Part shown: positions 7,078 to 15,327 of the stretch, in pieces
Layout of the letters: each line of letters opens with the position of its first letter
Numbering within the stretch: the first letter of the stretch is position 1
From: DASZIT01 sp036268775
GTDB lineage: Bacteria > Actinomycetota > Acidimicrobiia > Acidimicrobiales > RAAP-2
Direction of reading: 5' to 3'
Length of the DNA stretch: 64,000 bases
Assembly (NCBI GenBank): GCA_036268775.1
Contig: DATATM010000020.1
Coordinates: 1-64,000 of the forward strand
Translations under genes and position numbers: made by a program
The notes under the pieces: model-generated
The model's database searches: none
What the model was told of the DNA's origin: nothing
What the model saw: only the letters and a program-made list of their open reading frames with translations

Positions 7078-7911
7078 TTACAGAGCCGTAACCACCTCAC
7101 GTATGATCCGGCCGACCCGGTGTGCCTGACTTTCGGCTTCACCGACGATCGAACTTGGCAACATGGGGTTGGTCGCCATTCCTGCCGCCAGGTTCGTAAC
7201 AACGGACAGACCGAGAACCTCAGCACCCAGATGCCGAGCAGCAATCGCCTCCACTGCGCTTGACATGCCAACGAGATCGGCGCCCAAAAGTTGGAGCATC
7301 CGGATCTCTGACGGTGTCTCGAAGTGGGGCCCACGGACCTGGGCGTATACCCCTTCGGTAAGGGATCCATCCACCTCCAGAGCGAGCAACCGTAGACGTG
7401 GCGACCAGGCATCGACGAGATCGACAAACGGGCTCGGCAGTCCGCTTCCCCTCGGGTAAGCCACAAGGGGTGATGACCCAGTGAGATTCAAGTGATCGGA
7501 GATCAACACCAAGTCGCCTGGCGCAAGCCCTGCCCGCAGGGCGCCCGAGGCGTTGGTAATCACGACGGTCCGACAGCCAGCTGCGAGAGCAGTGCGAATC
7601 GGATGTACTACGTCGGCTGGGCTGTAACCCTCGTAGAGATGAAGGCGACCGAGGAAGACCAAGACACGGCGTTCACCGACCTCCACGGACCACACTTCTG
7701 ACCGTTGATGTGCGACCACCGAGGTGGGGAACCCGGGCAACTCGCCTAGCTGGTGCCGCGACGAGGTGGAGCTGAGAGTGGAGGCGGCATCGGCCAATCC
7801 GGTTCCGAGGACCACCGCGACATCGTGGGAAGGAACGCCGCTGATGATGTTGACACGCATGGCAGCCTGTTCGGCGAGTGCATAGGCATCGACCGGAGAG
7901 GGAGCGGACAT
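7078..7911 (-). CDS. Purine nucleoside phosphorylase (trimeric PNP/MTAP family)
   Basis: A 277-residue phosphorylase that cleaves purine nucleosides with phosphate to base and (deoxy)ribose-1-phosphate. Visible motifs are VAVVLGTGLAD (phosphate loop), FLGRLHLYEGYS, VVITNASGALRAGLAPGD, the purine-site GPHFETPSEIRM, and GMSSAVEAIAARHLG followed by SVVTNLAAG with the base-contacting Asn. ATG 7911 is preferred; the frame is open to 8100 but the extra part is Arg-rich and unlike the family. It is divergent from the small-ORF/epimerase operon across a 347-bp gap, which makes it a candidate member of the same pathway or simply a salvage gene. Confidence 0.88.
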   Translation of the reverse strand: MSAPSPVDAYALAEQAAMRVNIISGVPSHDVAVVLGTGLADAASTLSSTSSRHQLGELPGFPTSVVAHQRSEVWSVEVGERRVLVFLGRLHLYEGYSPADVVHPIRTALAAGCRTVVITNASGALRAGLAPGDLVLISDHLNLTGSSPLVAYPRGSGLPSPFVDLVDAWSPRLRLLALEVDGSLTEGVYAQVRGPHFETPSEIRMLQLLGADLVGMSSAVEAIAARHLGAEVLGLSVVTNLAAGMATNPMLPSSIVGEAESQAHRVGRIIREVVTAL

Positions 7912-8258
7912 TTTGCCGGACGGCTCTACGGAAGGCCGGTTCATCTTCGCGTCGGGCTTTCTTGGAGTCGGCCGCCGTGGACGAAGGCGGAGTTGACGGG
8001 AGCGAGGCACAGGCAGGCTACTCCAACGGTGGCGGGCGACCACTTCATCGCCCGGGTGGAGTTGCCAGTCCAGATTCGCGAAGTTGCGCACGAATGGCAC
8101 CTGCCGCGGGCTTTAGGACGTGTGGATACCCTCCTCGATTGCCCCAGTGCAGCGGGCCCAGCAACCGCGGTGCTTCCGCGACGCCTTGTTCCCCTCGAGT
8201 AGGGATGCGAATAGCTTCTGCGCTGATGCAACCGACAGAGGCGCATACAATCAGCGGC
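7912..8258. promoter_or_regulatory. Divergent intergenic region between PNP and the sugar cluster
   Basis: About 350 bp separate the two divergent genes and must hold both promoters. On the + strand TACAAT at 8246-8251 is a good -10 box just 7 bp from the ATG at 8259, which would give a leaderless or nearly leaderless transcript. No convincing -35 element or operator palindrome was seen. Confidence 0.35.
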
Positions 8259-8534
8259 ATGCTTAGAGGGGTCTTGCCAGCCTTGGCCCAAGAGTATTGG
8301 AGGTCGTGGTCACTTGTTGAGTATCGATCGCCGGTCTCGCATGGGACCGGATTTCTGACCCCCTCTGCCCTCGCATCTCAGCCTGTCATCACTGAGGGAA
8401 GTGCCTTGTTCGGTAATGACCCGACCGACGATGGAGTCGTGTGTGTCGTGTACCTGACCACCCAGAGACGGAAGCTTGATCGCCCTCATTTCCGGGTTCT
8501 CGCAGGGGTCACCCCGTTCCCTGAGTCGTCATGA
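8259..8534 (+). CDS. Small conserved-looking protein coupled to the epimerase
   Basis: A 91-residue protein that I do not recognise. It has no membrane segment and no cysteine cluster, and reads as a small globular alpha/beta protein. Its reality is supported by its stop overlapping the epimerase start by ATGA (8531-8534), the same coupling used by the following genes, and by a TACAAT box 7 bp upstream of its ATG. Residues such as GNDPTDDGVVCVVYLTTQ suggest a buried strand. Being first in the operon it could be a regulator or an enzyme subunit. Confidence 0.5.
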   Translation: MLRGVLPALAQEYWRSWSLVEYRSPVSHGTGFLTPSALASQPVITEGSALFGNDPTDDGVVCVVYLTTQRRKLDRPHFRVLAGVTPFPESS

Positions 8535-9589
8535 GAGTCCTTTTGACCGGTGCAGCGGGATTCATCGGAGCCCATGTCCGAACTGCCCTGTTAGCAGCCG
8601 GCCACGACGTCGTTTCCGTTGACCTATTGCTCTCTTCGGCCCATGGCATTTCTCCCGATACCCCGGAAGGTGTTCAGCGCATCGACATCAGGGATGACGA
8701 GGCAATGGATCTGAGTCTTCAGGATGTCGATGTGGTCTGTCATCAAGCCGCTGTCGTCGGGGCCGGTGTAGACGCGAACGATGGCCCGGCATTCGCCAGT
8801 CACAACGACTACGGCACAGCAGTGGTGCTCGCGGCCATGCATCGGGCCGGGTGTAGGCGCCTGGTTCTGGCTTCTTCCATGGTTGTCTATGGCGATGGGC
8901 AATATCGATGTGAAGAGCACGGACAGGTCGAACCCCTCCCGCGAACGGAACCGGATTTGAACGACGGACGATTTGATAATGGTTGCCCCTCGTGCCACGA
9001 GCCGCTCAGGTGGCAATTGGTAGGGGAGGATGTTGCCCTTCGGCCCCGAAGTCTCTATGCGGCCAGCAAACTCGCGCAGGAGAATTTTGCCCTCGCTTGG
9101 TCTCTCGGAACCGGCGGCTCGGTGACCGCGCTTCGCTACCACAATGTTTATGGTCAGCGGATGCCAAGAGACACCCCCTATTCCGGAGTGGCGGCAATGT
9201 TTCGCTCGTCGCTTGAGTCAGGCGAAGCCCCCCGGGTCTACGAAGACGGGAATCAGGCGAGGGACTTCGTGCATGTGACCGATGTTGCGCAGGCAAATGT
9301 GAGATCGGTAGAAACGGAGCTGACAGGATTCAACCCCCTCAATGTCTGCTCAGGTCACCCGGTGACCGTTGGTGAAGTTGCGCTGCAACTGGCGCAATCC
9401 CGGAAGGGACCGCTCCCCTTGACTACCGGGCAGTACCGGCCCGGCGATGTGCGCCACATCGTTGCCGACCCCAGCCGTGCCAAAGAGATGTTGGGATTCA
9501 GTGCGACAATCTCCCCAGCCGAAGGACTGGACGAGTTCGCCTGGGCCCCACTCAGAGACGCGGTCTCGGTCGGCCCGCCCTGTGTCTGA
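8531..9589 (+). CDS. NAD-dependent nucleotide-sugar epimerase/dehydratase (extended SDR)
   Basis: A 352-residue extended SDR. The Rossmann motif GAAGFIGAH is at residues 7-15, the catalytic Ser region LVLASSMVVYG at 111-121, and the YxxxK pair is Y176/K180 (YAASK). It is odd in carrying an insert between the Ser strand and the Tyr helix (about 122-170) with Cys127, His130, Cys152, Cys155 and His156, arranged like a zinc-ribbon knuckle. The C-terminal half has the sugar-binding pattern RDFVHVTDVAQANV. It probably epimerises or dehydrates an NDP-sugar for the transferases encoded next; the GT2 gene overlaps its end by 8 bp. Confidence 0.87.
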   Translation: MRVLLTGAAGFIGAHVRTALLAAGHDVVSVDLLLSSAHGISPDTPEGVQRIDIRDDEAMDLSLQDVDVVCHQAAVVGAGVDANDGPAFASHNDYGTAVVLAAMHRAGCRRLVLASSMVVYGDGQYRCEEHGQVEPLPRTEPDLNDGRFDNGCPSCHEPLRWQLVGEDVALRPRSLYAASKLAQENFALAWSLGTGGSVTALRYHNVYGQRMPRDTPYSGVAAMFRSSLESGEAPRVYEDGNQARDFVHVTDVAQANVRSVETELTGFNPLNVCSGHPVTVGEVALQLAQSRKGPLPLTTGQYRPGDVRHIVADPSRAKEMLGFSATISPAEGLDEFAWAPLRDAVSVGPPCV

Positions 9590-10241
9590 ACCTGATTCGG
9601 TGACCGTAGTCATCCCGTGCCGAAACGAAGCAGGGTCACTGCCTGGCGTACTTAGGGCAATGCCGCCTGGATACGCGTCACTGGTAGTGGACAACGGATC
9701 TGACGACAACACTGCCGCCGTTGCTCGCCAGCATGGCGCCCGAGTGGTACACGAGCCGATACCCGGCTATGGCGCCGCCGTACAAGCTGGCGTCGAGGCA
9801 GCTCGGACACCAATCATCTGCGTCTTGGACGGCGACGGTTCCCTCGATCCGAGAGAGCTACCCATGTTGGTCGATCTGATCCGAGACGGAGCCGACCTGG
9901 CTGTCGGCCGACGCAAGCCGCTCCGCCGCTCCGGGTGGCCCCTCCATGCCCGAGTCGGCAACGCATTGGTTGCCGCCCAACTTCGCCGGAAGTACGGACT
10001 CGCCGTGCACGACATCGGCGCAATTCGCGCCATCCGAAGAGATACCTTGCTCAGATTGGAGGTCAAGGACCGAAGATCGGGATATCCGTTGGAATTGTTG
10101 GTCCGTGCTGGCCAGGCAAATTTGCGGGTCGATGAACGAGCGGTCGCCTATCGACCTCGCACCGCAGGTAGGTCGAAGGTGTCGGGTTCCGTCCTCGGCA
10201 GTGTCGTGGCGGCTTGGGATTTTTTGAAGGTGATCGGGTGA
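9582..10241 (+). CDS. Family 2 glycosyltransferase (DPM1/polyprenyl-phosphate type)
   Basis: A 219-residue GT-A fold enzyme. VTVVIPCRNEAGSLPGVL opens the fold, VVDNGSDDNTAAVA follows, and VLDGDGSLDP holds the DxD metal/nucleotide site at 83-85. The layout and absence of membrane helices resemble dolichyl-phosphate mannose synthases, which load a sugar onto a polyprenyl phosphate. GTG 9582 overlaps the epimerase stop by 8 bp and is preferred to an upstream open stretch without similarity. Its own stop overlaps the GTG of the next gene (GTGA), so three genes are coupled. The acceptor is unknown. Confidence 0.87.
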   Translation: MSEPDSVTVVIPCRNEAGSLPGVLRAMPPGYASLVVDNGSDDNTAAVARQHGARVVHEPIPGYGAAVQAGVEAARTPIICVLDGDGSLDPRELPMLVDLIRDGADLAVGRRKPLRRSGWPLHARVGNALVAAQLRRKYGLAVHDIGAIRAIRRDTLLRLEVKDRRSGYPLELLVRAGQANLRVDERAVAYRPRTAGRSKVSGSVLGSVVAAWDFLKVIG

Positions 10242-10936
10242 GTCGCCTGGCCTGCGCGATCCTGGTTGTGGCCAAGGCACCGGTCGCGGGGGAAGCCAAA
10301 ACGAGATTGGCTCCCCGGTTCACGCCAGAAGGAGCAGCCGATCTGGCCGCGGCGGCACTGCTCGACACGCTTGCAGTCGTGCGGTCGACAGACGTGGACA
10401 CACACATCGTGGCACTGACCGGAGACCTCACCGTCGCCCGCCGTGGGGCGGAGATTGAGACGGCGTTGGCCGACTTTACCGTCATACCCCAAAAAGGTCA
10501 GGGGTTTTCAGAGCGCCTGGTCAACGCCCACATCGACGCCGCGGCGATCGCCACCACGCCCGTGTTGCAGATCGGGATGGACACTCCCCAGGTATCTCCA
10601 GTGCTCCTCAGACGAGCTGCGGCTGTACTTATCGAAAAGAGCACCGACGTCGTGTTCGGCCCCGCCATCGACGGCGGATGGTGGGCGCTTGGAGTCTCTG
10701 ATCCAGCCATGGCCTCCGTGTTGAATGGAATCAGGATGTCTCGCGACGACACTGGGGCTCGTACGCTCGCCGCATTACTGGGACGCGGATTGAAAGTTTT
10801 CGAACTCCCTGCGTTGGCTGACATTGACAGATCAGAGGACGTATGGCGGGTGGCGAGGGACGTGCCGACCGACAGCCAGTTTCACTGCGCAGTCGAAAGG
10901 CATCGTTTTCCTCCCACCGGACGAGCGTTGGCCTAA
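10238..10936 (+). CDS. DUF2064 / TIGR04282-type glycosyl- or nucleotidyl-transferase
   Basis: A 232-residue protein of the DUF2064 family. The nucleotide-binding signature VVAKAPVAGEAKTRLAP is at residues 10-26, and VLQIGMDTPQVSP and FGPAIDGGWWALGV follow, typical of a GT-A-like nucleotidyltransferase core related to CofC and MobA. Some relatives are named for arsenosugar biosynthesis, but no ArsM or radical-SAM ArsS is nearby, so that name should not be carried over. GTG 10238 overlaps the GT2 stop. It ends 7 bp from the convergent membrane-protein gene. Confidence 0.83.
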   Translation: MSRLACAILVVAKAPVAGEAKTRLAPRFTPEGAADLAAAALLDTLAVVRSTDVDTHIVALTGDLTVARRGAEIETALADFTVIPQKGQGFSERLVNAHIDAAAIATTPVLQIGMDTPQVSPVLLRRAAAVLIEKSTDVVFGPAIDGGWWALGVSDPAMASVLNGIRMSRDDTGARTLAALLGRGLKVFELPALADIDRSEDVWRVARDVPTDSQFHCAVERHRFPPTGRALA

Positions 10937-10943
10937 AATGGGG

Positions 10944-12410
10944 CTACCAGGTGGTAAGGATAAGGCTGTTGATGAGGAGGGCACCCACCGCCTGCGCGCC
11001 GAGGCAAAACCGATGGCTGCGTCGGGGAAGCAACGCTGGCGCCGCCACCAGCCACACGGCAAAGGGCAACCAGATCCGCTCCGTCTCGGCCTTGCTCAAT
11101 GCCGATACATCGGCCACCACGAGGACGACCACAAAGGCGATCATGATGCACTCGAATCCTCTCCTCGATCGCAAAGCCGACGTGCCGAATGCGCGGCGCA
11201 AGGCGGTGGCCGCTGGGAGCCCGATCGCGCAGATAAGCGATGCAAAATTCGCCCACGACCAGTAGGCGAACGGACGGTTCATCGCGATTCCTGACAGGTA
11301 TCGATGGCGCAGGAGCGAGAGACCGTCGAACCACCAAAATCCCGCCCCCGTGAAGGTGGCCACCACTGCGAGCGCACCGACAATTGCCCCGACCAATGGG
11401 TAGTAGTTGCGGGCGACCATCAACACGGCGAAGGCGGGAATCGCCATGAGCACCAATCCGTAGTCGAGATAGATCGAGAAGCCAAGCAAGAGGCCTGCCG
11501 CCACCGAAGCTCCGGTTGAAAAGCGCCCAGCGCCAGTGGCGGCCAGCGCCAGCAACGTCAAGCCCCACGCGGCGACTCCTGCAAAGTAGGCATCGGCTGA
11601 CACGGCAATCCAGATTGCCACGGGCCCCAATGCTACGAACGGCGCCGCCTGCCGGGCAGTGCTCTCTCCTCCCAGGGCGCGGAGAGTGATCAATACGGCC
11701 GCGGCGGTGCTCGAGCCAACCACAACGCACAATGTGCTGGCCCATACCGGACCACCAAGCCCAATCCGATCGAGGCCTACAAATGTCAGGAGGGCGCCGA
11801 CTGGGTTGCCCGCCACTGAAGGGTCCCAAGAAGTCGGGCTTCCACTCGGAATGTGGGCAGTGAAACCGTGCAATAGAGCCGATATACCACCCACCCGCGG
11901 GACCGTCGCCCGGTAGCCGCCGCTGCCGTCCATGCGACCCACGAAGCCGCGACCCCATCCATCGATCAGGGCCAGGGACATCGTCCATGCCGCGGCAGTC
12001 AACCAGGTTCCAACGATCAGGGGTCGCCACGAGAGTCTCCGGCTGATCTCCGGACCCCAAGCTATTGCGGCGAGGGCAATGACCAGGGCGCACGGAGTTC
12101 CCCATCCGACGTGAGGCAACCACGTCCCGAGAAGCGGGGCCGTCTGACCCAACACCTTGTAGAGCCCGGCGGTCTGATTGATCACCGGGGTAACGGATTT
12201 GAGATGTAGGTGCGGAACGATGAAAGCGGCGAGAACCAAGACCGAAAGGACGGCTCCCCAGACCAGGTCTCCTCGATACCGACTGACCCAGGAAGTCACG
12301 CCTTCTTCTACTTGAGACTGTTCCCGATCAGCGTCAACGAGATGCTGCACCCGCCGAGCGTAGCGGCTCGGCTGGTTGATCCGAGGAGCAGGTGTTGCTG
12401 CCTCCGGCAT
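10944..12410 (-). CDS. Polytopic GT-C-like integral membrane protein
   Basis: A 488-residue protein with about 11-12 predicted membrane helices after a polar N terminus of roughly 50 residues. The segment between early helices, AAWTMSLALIDGWGRGFVGR, and the C-terminal KAETERIWLPFAVWL resemble actinobacterial GT-C-like membrane proteins that use polyprenyl-phosphate sugars. I recall relatives beside the same GT2/DUF2064/molybdo-enzyme genes but cannot verify this here. It is transcribed towards the DUF2064 gene, and its start faces the oxidoreductase across a 235-bp gap. Likely role: membrane transferase or transporter of the pathway product. Confidence 0.72.
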   Translation of the reverse strand: MPEAATPAPRINQPSRYARRVQHLVDADREQSQVEEGVTSWVSRYRGDLVWGAVLSVLVLAAFIVPHLHLKSVTPVINQTAGLYKVLGQTAPLLGTWLPHVGWGTPCALVIALAAIAWGPEISRRLSWRPLIVGTWLTAAAWTMSLALIDGWGRGFVGRMDGSGGYRATVPRVGGISALLHGFTAHIPSGSPTSWDPSVAGNPVGALLTFVGLDRIGLGGPVWASTLCVVVGSSTAAAVLITLRALGGESTARQAAPFVALGPVAIWIAVSADAYFAGVAAWGLTLLALAATGAGRFSTGASVAAGLLLGFSIYLDYGLVLMAIPAFAVLMVARNYYPLVGAIVGALAVVATFTGAGFWWFDGLSLLRHRYLSGIAMNRPFAYWSWANFASLICAIGLPAATALRRAFGTSALRSRRGFECIMIAFVVVLVVADVSALSKAETERIWLPFAVWLVAAPALLPRRSHRFCLGAQAVGALLINSLILTTW

Positions 12411-12529
12411 CTATCGCCCGTCTCTCTACTTCGGGTGTAACAGAATCATGAGAACCGGGACTACTCATGGTGAGCTTCGATTGCACCACCGGTGGCTGGC
12501 GGTATTGGCCGATCCCGAGTTGGCTCGAA

Positions 12530-12560
12530 TTGGATCAGCCATCTGTTTGGGCTGATCCAA
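12530..12560. promoter_or_regulatory. Perfect 11-bp inverted repeat between divergent genes
   Basis: TTGGATCAGCC and GGCTGATCCAA form a perfect inverted repeat with a 9-base centre. It lies about midway between the start of the membrane protein (12410, minus) and the oxidoreductase (12646, plus). No T-run follows, so a regulator site fits better than a terminator. No dedicated regulator gene is obvious in the cluster. Confidence 0.55.
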
Positions 12561-12645
12561 CCATTCACATGACCGCAGATATTTCAAGGCCAACCCGCGG
12601 CCGAGTCGGGCCCGGTCGGCCGCCGAGGAATATTGGGCCCCGCCA

Positions 12646-14031
12646 GTGAATCACCGGGCACCGGCACCACAAAACGGCGACAAGGACCGGCCAGTCGATC
12701 ACCAAGATGACGTGGAAGGTGTGGAACCACCCTCCGCCTTTGGATTTCCGGAGGGTCTCTGGAAGACCCTCGAGAAACATAAACCTCCCGGGATTCCAAA
12801 AGACATGTCTTGGCGAAGTCCACTGCGGGGACCCTGGCTGACTTCTGTGTTGGGATTTTTTCTCCTCATCTCCCTCCCCCTGGTGATTCTGACTGGGCTC
12901 CTCGACTACATCGCCTACGGTCCACAGTTCCATCAAGCGATACCCGGTCAGGTCGGATTCCTCCACCTCCCGTTCTTCAACTGGCCCACCCGGCCTGCCT
13001 GGCTGTTCCAGTTCACTGAGGGGCTCCACGTCATCCTCGGGTTGGTTCTCGTCCCAGTGGTGTTGGCAAAGCTCTGGTCAGTCATGCCCAAACTGTTTTC
13101 ATGGCCTCCGATCCGCTCGGTGGCCAACCTGCTCGAACGCCTATCGCTCATTATGATCGTTGGCGGGATTGTCTTCGAGATCGTCACTGGATTGCTCAAT
13201 ATCCAGTACGACTACATCTTCGGGTTCAACTTCTATACCGCCCACTATTTCGGTGCCTGGGTATTCATTGTCGGGTTCGTGGTCCACGTGATTCTCAAGT
13301 TGCCCACCATGGCCCAGAGCCTTCGATCGCGCTCGCTGCGAGCCGAGCTTCGAACCCCGCTCGACAAAACCCGCCCAGAGTCTCCCGATCCCGATGGCCT
13401 CGTCGCATCTTCGCCGTCGTCGCCCACCATCAGTCGTCGGGGAGCGCTGGCCCTGGTGGGGGGCGGATCTCTCATGGTCGCGGTTCTCTCGGTCGGCCAG
13501 AGCCTCGGGGGAGTGGCTCGGAGTGCCGCCCTGCTCCTGCCGCGGGGGCGTTCCTATGGGAACGGGCCCAATGACTTCCAAATCAACCGAACCGCTGTGT
13601 CGGCCAAGATCGACCCGGCGGCGACCGGTCCGAAGTGGCAGCTGACGCTGGCCGGTGGCCCAGCACCGCTGCAGTTGACCCGCTCGATGCTCTTGGCCAT
13701 GGATCAGCACTCCGCTGATCTACCCATCGCCTGCGTGGAAGGGTGGGCCACCACTCAGAACTGGAGCGGTGTCCGGCTACGAGACCTGGCCAAATTGGCT
13801 GGCGTCGCAGTACCCAATTCCGCATATGTGACGTCGCTAGAGCCAAAAGGGGTGTTCTCCCAAGCCCATTTGCAATCCAACCAGGTGCTTGACCCAGATT
13901 CGATGTTGGCGCTCCGGGTCAACGGAGCCGATCTTTCGCTGGACCACGGCTATCCGGCCCGTATTATCGTTCCGGCCCTCCCGGGGGTGCATTGCACCAA
14001 ATGGGTCCGATCCATCGGTTTCGAGGCCTGA
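12646..14031 (+). CDS. Cytochrome b-type membrane domain fused to a sulfite-oxidase-like molybdopterin domain
   Basis: A 461-residue fusion. Residues about 66-90, 125-143, 166-185 and 202-219 are membrane helices with histidines suited to heme ligation (His128, His200, His214). A Ser-Arg-Arg stretch (263-265) precedes a fifth hydrophobic segment and looks like an internal Tat-type signal. Residues 300-461 form a molybdopterin oxidoreductase domain with the likely Mo-ligating Cys363 in LPIACVEGWATTQNWSGV and the closing GVHCTKWVRSIGFEA. The catalytic domain probably faces outside and exchanges electrons through the heme domain with the quinone pool. The substrate is unknown. The next gene starts one base after the stop. 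Confidence 0.85.
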   Translation: MNHRAPAPQNGDKDRPVDHQDDVEGVEPPSAFGFPEGLWKTLEKHKPPGIPKDMSWRSPLRGPWLTSVLGFFLLISLPLVILTGLLDYIAYGPQFHQAIPGQVGFLHLPFFNWPTRPAWLFQFTEGLHVILGLVLVPVVLAKLWSVMPKLFSWPPIRSVANLLERLSLIMIVGGIVFEIVTGLLNIQYDYIFGFNFYTAHYFGAWVFIVGFVVHVILKLPTMAQSLRSRSLRAELRTPLDKTRPESPDPDGLVASSPSSPTISRRGALALVGGGSLMVAVLSVGQSLGGVARSAALLLPRGRSYGNGPNDFQINRTAVSAKIDPAATGPKWQLTLAGGPAPLQLTRSMLLAMDQHSADLPIACVEGWATTQNWSGVRLRDLAKLAGVAVPNSAYVTSLEPKGVFSQAHLQSNQVLDPDSMLALRVNGADLSLDHGYPARIIVPALPGVHCTKWVRSIGFEA

Positions 14032-14032
14032 G

Positions 14033-14560
14033 GTGCGAAAGTTCACGGCTGGACTGAGACACCTCTATGGTGCCAATCCGTTGCACCTGCTCACGTTGCT
14101 GGCTGGCTTTGCTCTCGCGGGGTACGTCGTCAGCGTTCTTGGCCTCAGCCAGTTGTGGGACTCCAAAGTGTGGTGGCACTCGATCCTGGTGTGGTTCATC
14201 GGCGCGATTGTGCTCCACGACCTGGTCCTCTTCCCCCTTTATGCGGTTGCCGACCGATCGCTCGTTGCCGGCTGGCGGGCAATCACCGGTCGGCTGCCAG
14301 ACAAAGCCCCCCGAGTGTCCCCGATCAACTACATCCGGATTCCAGTCCTGGCCACCGGACTGTTGTTCGTGATGTTCTTTCCCGGCATTATCGAACAAGG
14401 CAAACGCACCTATCACGGATCCACTGGACTCACCCAAGGTCCGTTTCTCGATCGATGGTTGCTCATCGCTGCGGCTCTGTTCGGGCTCAGTGCGATCGCC
14501 TACACCGTCCGCTCCTTGCTGGTCGGCCACGAGCAGAATGGCGACCGACAATCATCGTGA
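14033..14560 (+). CDS. Four-helix membrane protein of the sugar/redox cluster
   Basis: A 175-residue protein with four clear membrane helices: LLTLLAGFALAGYVVSVLG, ILVWFIGAIVLHDLVLFPLY, VLATGLLFVMFFPGII and LLIAAALFGLSAIAYTV. GTG 14033 directly follows the oxidoreductase stop and is preferred over an upstream open stretch that overlaps that gene. Its stop overlaps the GTG of the methyltransferase (GTGA at 14557-14560). No enzymatic motif is visible. Context suggests a partner or assembly subunit for the membrane oxidoreductase. Confidence 0.7.
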   Translation: MRKFTAGLRHLYGANPLHLLTLLAGFALAGYVVSVLGLSQLWDSKVWWHSILVWFIGAIVLHDLVLFPLYAVADRSLVAGWRAITGRLPDKAPRVSPINYIRIPVLATGLLFVMFFPGIIEQGKRTYHGSTGLTQGPFLDRWLLIAAALFGLSAIAYTVRSLLVGHEQNGDRQSS

Positions 14561-15327
14561 CCGCATCTGGTGTTCAACCGATTGGATTTCTCCAACGCGA
14601 CTCGCCGTCTATGGTGACGATCGATCGATCGCCCTCACCCTTCGATCTCGGAGTCGCAAGAGGGGCGCTGCCGACAAGGCGGGTGGTCGAGACAGAAGTG
14701 CTCTATCGCCAAGTCTCATCGGGGCGACCGTGCTGGGTCGCCGACACCACCGGCGCTCGTCGACCGTTGCCCGTCGGCCGCTGGCTGGGTGGATCCGCGT
14801 CGACCGACGATGACCGCCGCGTAGACGAAGCGATCCTCCAGCTCTGTACGGGTCCAACGATGGATGTTGGGTGCGGCCCCGGTCGGTTTACCGCGGAACT
14901 CGCACTTCGGGGCATTCCCGCGCTGGGTGTGGATGTCTCGGCGACGGCGGTCGAGATGACCCAACAACGGGGCGGAAATGCACTCCACCGCGACGTGTTC
15001 GCTCCGATGCCAGGCTGCGGTGAGTGGTCGCATGTGTTGCTCGCCGACGGGAATATCGGCATCGGCGGAAATCCATTATCCCTCCTCCGGCGTGCCCGCC
15101 AGCTCCTTCATCCTGAAGGGATCGTGGTCGCTGAGATCGAGGTTCTGCCGACTGGCGTCTGCAGGGAATTCCTGCGGTGGGAGACTGACCACTGCGTGGG
15201 AAAATGGTTTCCTTGGGCCCACGTTGGCAGTGACGCAGCAAGCGCTCTTGCTGACTCTGCGGGGTTTCTGCTGGTCAGCGCCGTGAAGGTCTCCGATCGG
15301 TTCATCGTGGCTATGAGGGTGGCCTGA
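14557..15327 (+). CDS. Class I SAM-dependent methyltransferase
   Basis: A 256-residue protein with Rossmann motif I TMDVGCGPGRFTAELALRG, motif II acidic strand ALGVDVSATAVEM, and a post-motif pattern LLRRARQLLHPEGIVVAEIE. It transfers a methyl group from SAM to an unknown acceptor, plausibly the sugar or lipid product of the cluster. GTG 14557 is chosen for its 4-bp overlap with the preceding gene; an ATG at 14611 would shorten the protein by 18 residues without touching the fold. It does not show the cysteine pattern of arsenite methyltransferases. It closes the co-directional run. Confidence 0.8.
   Translation: MTASGVQPIGFLQRDSPSMVTIDRSPSPFDLGVARGALPTRRVVETEVLYRQVSSGRPCWVADTTGARRPLPVGRWLGGSASTDDDRRVDEAILQLCTGPTMDVGCGPGRFTAELALRGIPALGVDVSATAVEMTQQRGGNALHRDVFAPMPGCGEWSHVLLADGNIGIGGNPLSLLRRARQLLHPEGIVVAEIEVLPTGVCREFLRWETDHCVGKWFPWAHVGSDAASALADSAGFLLVSAVKVSDRFIVAMRVA

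Noticed and set aside
10238..10936. Arsenosugar pathway assignment for the DUF2064 gene and its cluster
   Set aside because: No arsenite methyltransferase or radical-SAM ArsS is present, and the cluster methyltransferase lacks the ArsM cysteine pattern.
10933..12123. Second minus-strand frame inside the membrane protein gene
   Set aside because: Arg/Gly-rich out-of-frame translation; the frame 10944-12410 has regular helices.
14155..14556. Long N-terminal extension of the methyltransferase frame
   Set aside because: It overlaps the four-helix membrane protein and is Arg/Pro/Ser-rich without similarity; GTG 14557 fits the overlap pattern.
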